8,783 nucleotides of DNA from Comamonadaceae bacterium CG_4_10_14_3_um_filter_60_75 (GTDB lineage: Bacteria > Pseudomonadota > Gammaproteobacteria > Burkholderiales > Burkholderiaceae_C): assembly GCA_002784245.1 (NCBI GenBank), contig PFKL01000102.1, positions 1-8,783 of the forward strand. Direction: 5' to 3'. Shown here one piece after another: positions 7,064 to 8,783 of the stretch. The notes beneath the pieces are model-generated. The model was not told the origin of the DNA and ran no database searches. It was given only the letters and a program-made list of their open reading frames with translations. The number at the start of each line of letters is the position of its first letter. Positions within the stretch are counted from its first letter, which is position 1. A program made the position numbers and the translations under genes.

Positions 7064-7151
7064 GAATCAGCCGGGTGATGCGCTTTGCGGAGGCCAAGGA
7101 GGAGGCCGAAGGCCGGGGGACACGTAGCAAAGCGCATCGCCCGGCTGATTC
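7064..7151. repeat. Long inverted repeat with 25-bp arms, REP/MITE-like
   Basis: The arm 7064-7088 (starting GAATCAGCCGGGTGATG) pairs with 7127-7151 (ending GCCCGGCTGATTC) over 25 bp with a single mismatch, which would be a wobble in one RNA strand. The 38-nt centre repeats GGAGGCC (7089-7095 and 7101-7107) and contains a nested GGCC-GAA-GGCC hairpin (7104-7114). It starts 76 bp past the rsmG stop. No T-run follows on the minus strand, so it is more like a palindromic repeat or mRNA 3' end stabiliser than an intrinsic terminator. No target-site duplication was seen. Confidence 0.65.
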
Positions 7152-7226
7152 CGCAAAAGCAGCGTGACCACAAACCCTGCAATTTCTTTGGCTGTTAAAG
7201 CGGCAACCCAACCGCCAACGGCAATG

Positions 7227-7943
7227 TCATACAGCCAACGCAGGCCGCATCCACACCATGCACCGTTCAGCATCCAACCCCGGAACCTGCAACTGTTCCA
7301 CGTGAAACACCCGCACATCGGCAGGCAAAGCAGCCAACTCATCTGCAGGATGCTTGCCCTTCATCGCCATCCAGACCCCCTGCTCGGCCAACGCGTTGCG
7401 CGACCAAGTGGTGAAATCCGCAAGAGAAGCAAAGGCGCGCGAACTGATGACATCGTATTTGTCAGTGAGGTTTTCCACCCGCGCATGAATACCGCGCAAG
7501 TTGGGCAGCTTCAGTGAAACCGCCACCTGCTGAATAAAAGCCGCCTTTTTGGCGACGGTATCGACACAATGCACGGTGATGTCAGGGCAGCAAATGGCGA
7601 TCACCACACCAGGCAGTCCAGCGCCGGAGCCAACATCCAGCAGACGCACAGGTCGTGCACTTTGGGGCTGAAGCGCACTTAAGGGGCATAACTCGTCGCT
7701 CGCCACCACCGGATCAACGGGACCCTGCTGCAACTGTCGCCGTAGCGGTGCAATCACCGCCAGACTGTCCAGCAGATGGTGCGTCAGCATCTCCGCCGGG
7801 GCGCGTACCGCCGTCAGGTTGTAGACCTTAGTCCACTTTTCGATCAAGGCCAAATAGGCCAGAAGCTGGGCAGTTTGTGTGTCTGACAGAGCCAGGCCAA
7901 GCTCGGCCAAGCCCTGTCGCAGTGTGTGCTCCAAGGTTGTCAT
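7227..7943 (-). CDS. rsmG: 16S rRNA (guanine-527 N7)-methyltransferase RsmG
   Basis: A 238-residue RsmG (GidB), which uses SAM to make m7G527 in the 530 loop of 16S rRNA; loss in other bacteria gives low-level streptomycin resistance. The N-terminal helix block KWTKVYNLTAVR (36-47) and HHLLDSLAV (55-63) are typical. Motif I is LLDVGSGAGLPG (101-112), the strand-2 acid is in CVDTVAKKAAF (126-136), SSRAFASLADF (167-177) is the RsmG signature, and MKGKHPADE (194-202) follows. It is about 30 residues longer than the E. coli protein, mainly because of an insertion at about 73-98 between the N-terminal helices and motif I. The ATG shares one base with the mnmG TGA (TGATG), the classic gidA-gidB coupling. 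Codons 212-217 (VFHVEQ) overlap a parS-like site. Confidence 0.97.
   Translation of the reverse strand: MTTLEHTLRQGLAELGLALSDTQTAQLLAYLALIEKWTKVYNLTAVRAPAEMLTHHLLDSLAVIAPLRRQLQQGPVDPVVASDELCPLSALQPQSARPVRLLDVGSGAGLPGVVIAICCPDITVHCVDTVAKKAAFIQQVAVSLKLPNLRGIHARVENLTDKYDVISSRAFASLADFTTWSRNALAEQGVWMAMKGKHPADELAALPADVRVFHVEQLQVPGLDAERCMVWMRPALAV
7294..7309. promoter_or_regulatory. parS-like site inside rsmG
   Basis: TGTTCCACGTGAAACA matches parS at 15 of 16 positions (T to C at position 5, breaking the symmetry). On the coding strand it covers codons for FHVEQ in RsmG. A parS in or near gidB is known from other bacteria, which supports it. The mismatch in one half-site may reduce ParB affinity. 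Confidence 0.75.
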
Positions 7944-8783
7944 CAGACCGCCGCACCGGCAGATTCATCACCAGACGCATCACCACCCGCACCCACCAGC
8001 ACCGGACGCAAGGTCTCATCACGCTGCCGGTCGTCTTGCCGCTCAAACCCTTTGAACTTGGTTTTTTTTAAATGAATTGTCAGCAGGGAGATGCTTGCCG
8101 GCGTGATGCCAGAGATGCGCGAAGCCTGACCCAGCGTCTCGGGCTTGTGGCGGTTGAGCTTTTGCCGCGCCTCAATGCTCAAGGCGCTGACCTGCATGTA
8201 GTCCAGGTCTTGCGGCAGTTTCAGGTTCTCGTAATGGGCGGCACGTTGCACATCATCTTTTTGGCGGTCGATGTAGCCCGAGTATTTGGCGGCAATTTCC
8301 ACCTGCTCAATCACCACCGCTGCCAGCGCGGCTTGCGGGGACAGCGCACCTGTTTCACGTGAAACATGGGCTGACAATTCGCTCGACGCGTACTTGCCAC
8401 CATCCAGCGACATCAGCGATTGATAGCTCACATCCGGTCTGCGCAGCAGCTCGGCCAAGTTGTATTCATGGTCAATCGCCTTGCCCAAGACACGTTCAGA
8501 CTCCGCTGCCTCCAGATTCTTGGGGCTGACCCAGATGCTACGCAGGCGTTCTGTTTCACGTGAAACAGCGTCACGTTTTTGGTTAAAGGCGGCCCAGCGC
8601 GCATCGTCCACCAGGCCCAATTGCCGCCCCACTTCGGTCAGGCGGGCATCGGCGTTGTCTTCACGCAGTTGCAGGCGGAATTCGGCGCGACTGGTGAACA
8701 TGCGGTAGGGCTCGGTCACGCCCTGGGTGATCAGGTCATCCACCAACACGCCAAGGTAAGCCTGGTCACGCGCGGGCAGCCAG
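7943..8783 (-). CDS. mnmG: tRNA uridine-5-carboxymethylaminomethyl modification enzyme MnmG, C-terminal 279 residues
   Basis: This is the C-terminal part of MnmG (GidA), the FAD-dependent partner of MnmE that installs the cmnm5 group on wobble U34 of some tRNAs. The frame stays open to the window end, starting WLPARDQAYLGVLVDDLITQ; the GTG near 8749 is internal, not a start. The family block TQGVTEPYRMFTSRAEFRL is intact, and the C-terminal helical MnmE-binding region follows with YSGYIDRQ and GISPxSISLL-type sequence (GITPASISLLTIHLKK). The usual protein ends about there; here a 39-residue Gly/Asp/Ala-rich tail follows (8062-7946). Two perfect parS sites each encode VSRET. An A8 run sits at the junction with the tail. 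The stop overlaps the rsmG start by one base. Upstream residues, including the FAD-binding Rossmann fold, lie outside the window. Confidence 0.98.
   Translation of the reverse strand, partial: WLPARDQAYLGVLVDDLITQGVTEPYRMFTSRAEFRLQLREDNADARLTEVGRQLGLVDDARWAAFNQKRDAVSRETERLRSIWVSPKNLEAAESERVLGKAIDHEYNLAELLRRPDVSYQSLMSLDGGKYASSELSAHVSRETGALSPQAALAAVVIEQVEIAAKYSGYIDRQKDDVQRAAHYENLKLPQDLDYMQVSALSIEARQKLNRHKPETLGQASRISGITPASISLLTIHLKKTKFKGFERQDDRQRDETLRPVLVGAGGDASGDESAGAAV
8062..8072 (-). other. Slippery homopolymer run in mnmG (possible frameshift site)
   Basis: The coding strand reads TTT followed by eight A, in frame as CA-T TTA AAA AAA ACC. This contains both T-TTA-AAA and A-AAA-AAA in the correct phase for -1 slippage. 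Five bases after it a weak stem GTTCAAA-GGG-TTTGAGC (8057-8041) can form. In the -1 frame a TGA follows at 8045-8043, giving a short ending NQVQRV in place of the 39-residue tail. Real use is unproven; homopolymers are also prone to mutation and sequencing error. Confidence 0.35.
8351..8366. promoter_or_regulatory. parS site in mnmG (perfect)
   Basis: TGTTTCACGTGAAACA, a perfect 16-bp palindrome identical to the conserved bacterial parS. It lies inside mnmG and encodes VSRET on the coding strand (within SAHVSRETGAL). Confidence 0.93.
8552..8567. promoter_or_regulatory. parS site in mnmG (perfect, second copy)
   Basis: A second perfect TGTTTCACGTGAAACA, starting exactly 201 bp (67 codons) from the first. 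It is in the same reading frame and also encodes VSRET (within DAVSRETERL). Confidence 0.93.

Larger units (their letters stand above)
6651..7226. other. 576-bp gene-free region between rsmG and the LysE-family gene
   Basis: No open frame in this stretch looks like a protein: the short frames on both strands have no recognisable domain, start site or Shine-Dalgarno. It holds two long imperfect palindromes (6823-6896 and 7064-7151), a small hairpin CTCTG-TTGTT-CAGAG (6944-6958), a GGCC-rich core and one promoter-like pair near the LysE side. No tRNA, 6S, tmRNA, SRP or RNase P hallmark was seen. It could be a cluster of non-coding repeats or the remains of a decayed gene. Confidence 0.6.

Noticed and set aside
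7026..7342. Short minus-strand frames through the long palindrome and into the end of rsmG
   Set aside because: They are built from the palindrome and from an alternative frame of rsmG; there is no Shine-Dalgarno and no recognisable protein.
122..7673. Shared 14-mer CTTTGGGGCTGAAG at 122-135 and 7660-7673
   Set aside because: A 14-base match within a window of this size is roughly at chance level and the flanks diverge soon after.
1..8783. Replication origin near the par locus
   Set aside because: No DnaA-box (TTATCCACA-like) cluster, AT-rich unwinding region, dnaA or dnaN was seen; the par genes alone do not place oriC in this window.

Overview
The window looks like a chromosomal segment from a betaproteobacterium of the order Burkholderiales, most likely family Comamonadaceae (Rhodoferax/Polaromonas-like). 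The basis is the protein sequences, the high GC coding, the parA/parB and mnmG-rsmG housekeeping neighbourhood, and an intergenic AT-rich element at 5117-5168 that resembles short repeats I associate with that family. The assignment is inference; no database was searched. No DnaA-box cluster, CRISPR array, tRNA, rRNA or insertion sequence was seen.

Layout. On the plus strand are the last 20 codons of an unidentified gene (2-64), a hairpin (84-104) and an MFS transporter (147-1385). Everything after that is on the minus strand. Reading in the direction of transcription, from high to low coordinates: mnmG (cut by the window end, to 7943), rsmG (7943-7227, overlapping mnmG by one base), a 576-bp gene-free stretch holding two long imperfect palindromes (7226-6651), a LysE/RhtB exporter (6650-6036), a short spacer with a parS site, parA (5956-5171), an RBBP9/YdeN-type small alpha/beta hydrolase (5114-4575), parB (4562-3576), a membrane-anchored SAM methyltransferase (3534-2782) and a type-2 glycerate kinase (2782-1493, overlapping the methyltransferase by one base). 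The glycerate kinase converges on the MFS gene.

The main biological theme is a ParABS chromosome partition locus. Besides parA and parB, four 16-bp parS palindromes are visible: 5998-6013 upstream of parA (one mismatch to TGTTTCACGTGAAACA), 7294-7309 inside rsmG (one mismatch), and perfect copies at 8351-8366 and 8552-8567 inside mnmG. ParB would load on these, slide as a CTP clamp and be moved by ParA, so mnmG and rsmG serve both as tRNA/rRNA modification genes and as the centromere-like region. The two parS copies in mnmG share one reading frame and each encodes the peptide VSRET.

Points for a second look: the hydrolase gene between parA and parB; a U-UUA-AAA/A-AAA-AAA slippery run in mnmG placed where the usual MnmG C-terminus ends, before a 39-residue tail; a roughly 25-residue insertion in RsmG whose DNA carries a small hairpin; and the two long palindromes between rsmG and the LysE gene. 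Most of the window is otherwise ordinary housekeeping sequence, and no clearly new multi-gene system is evident.
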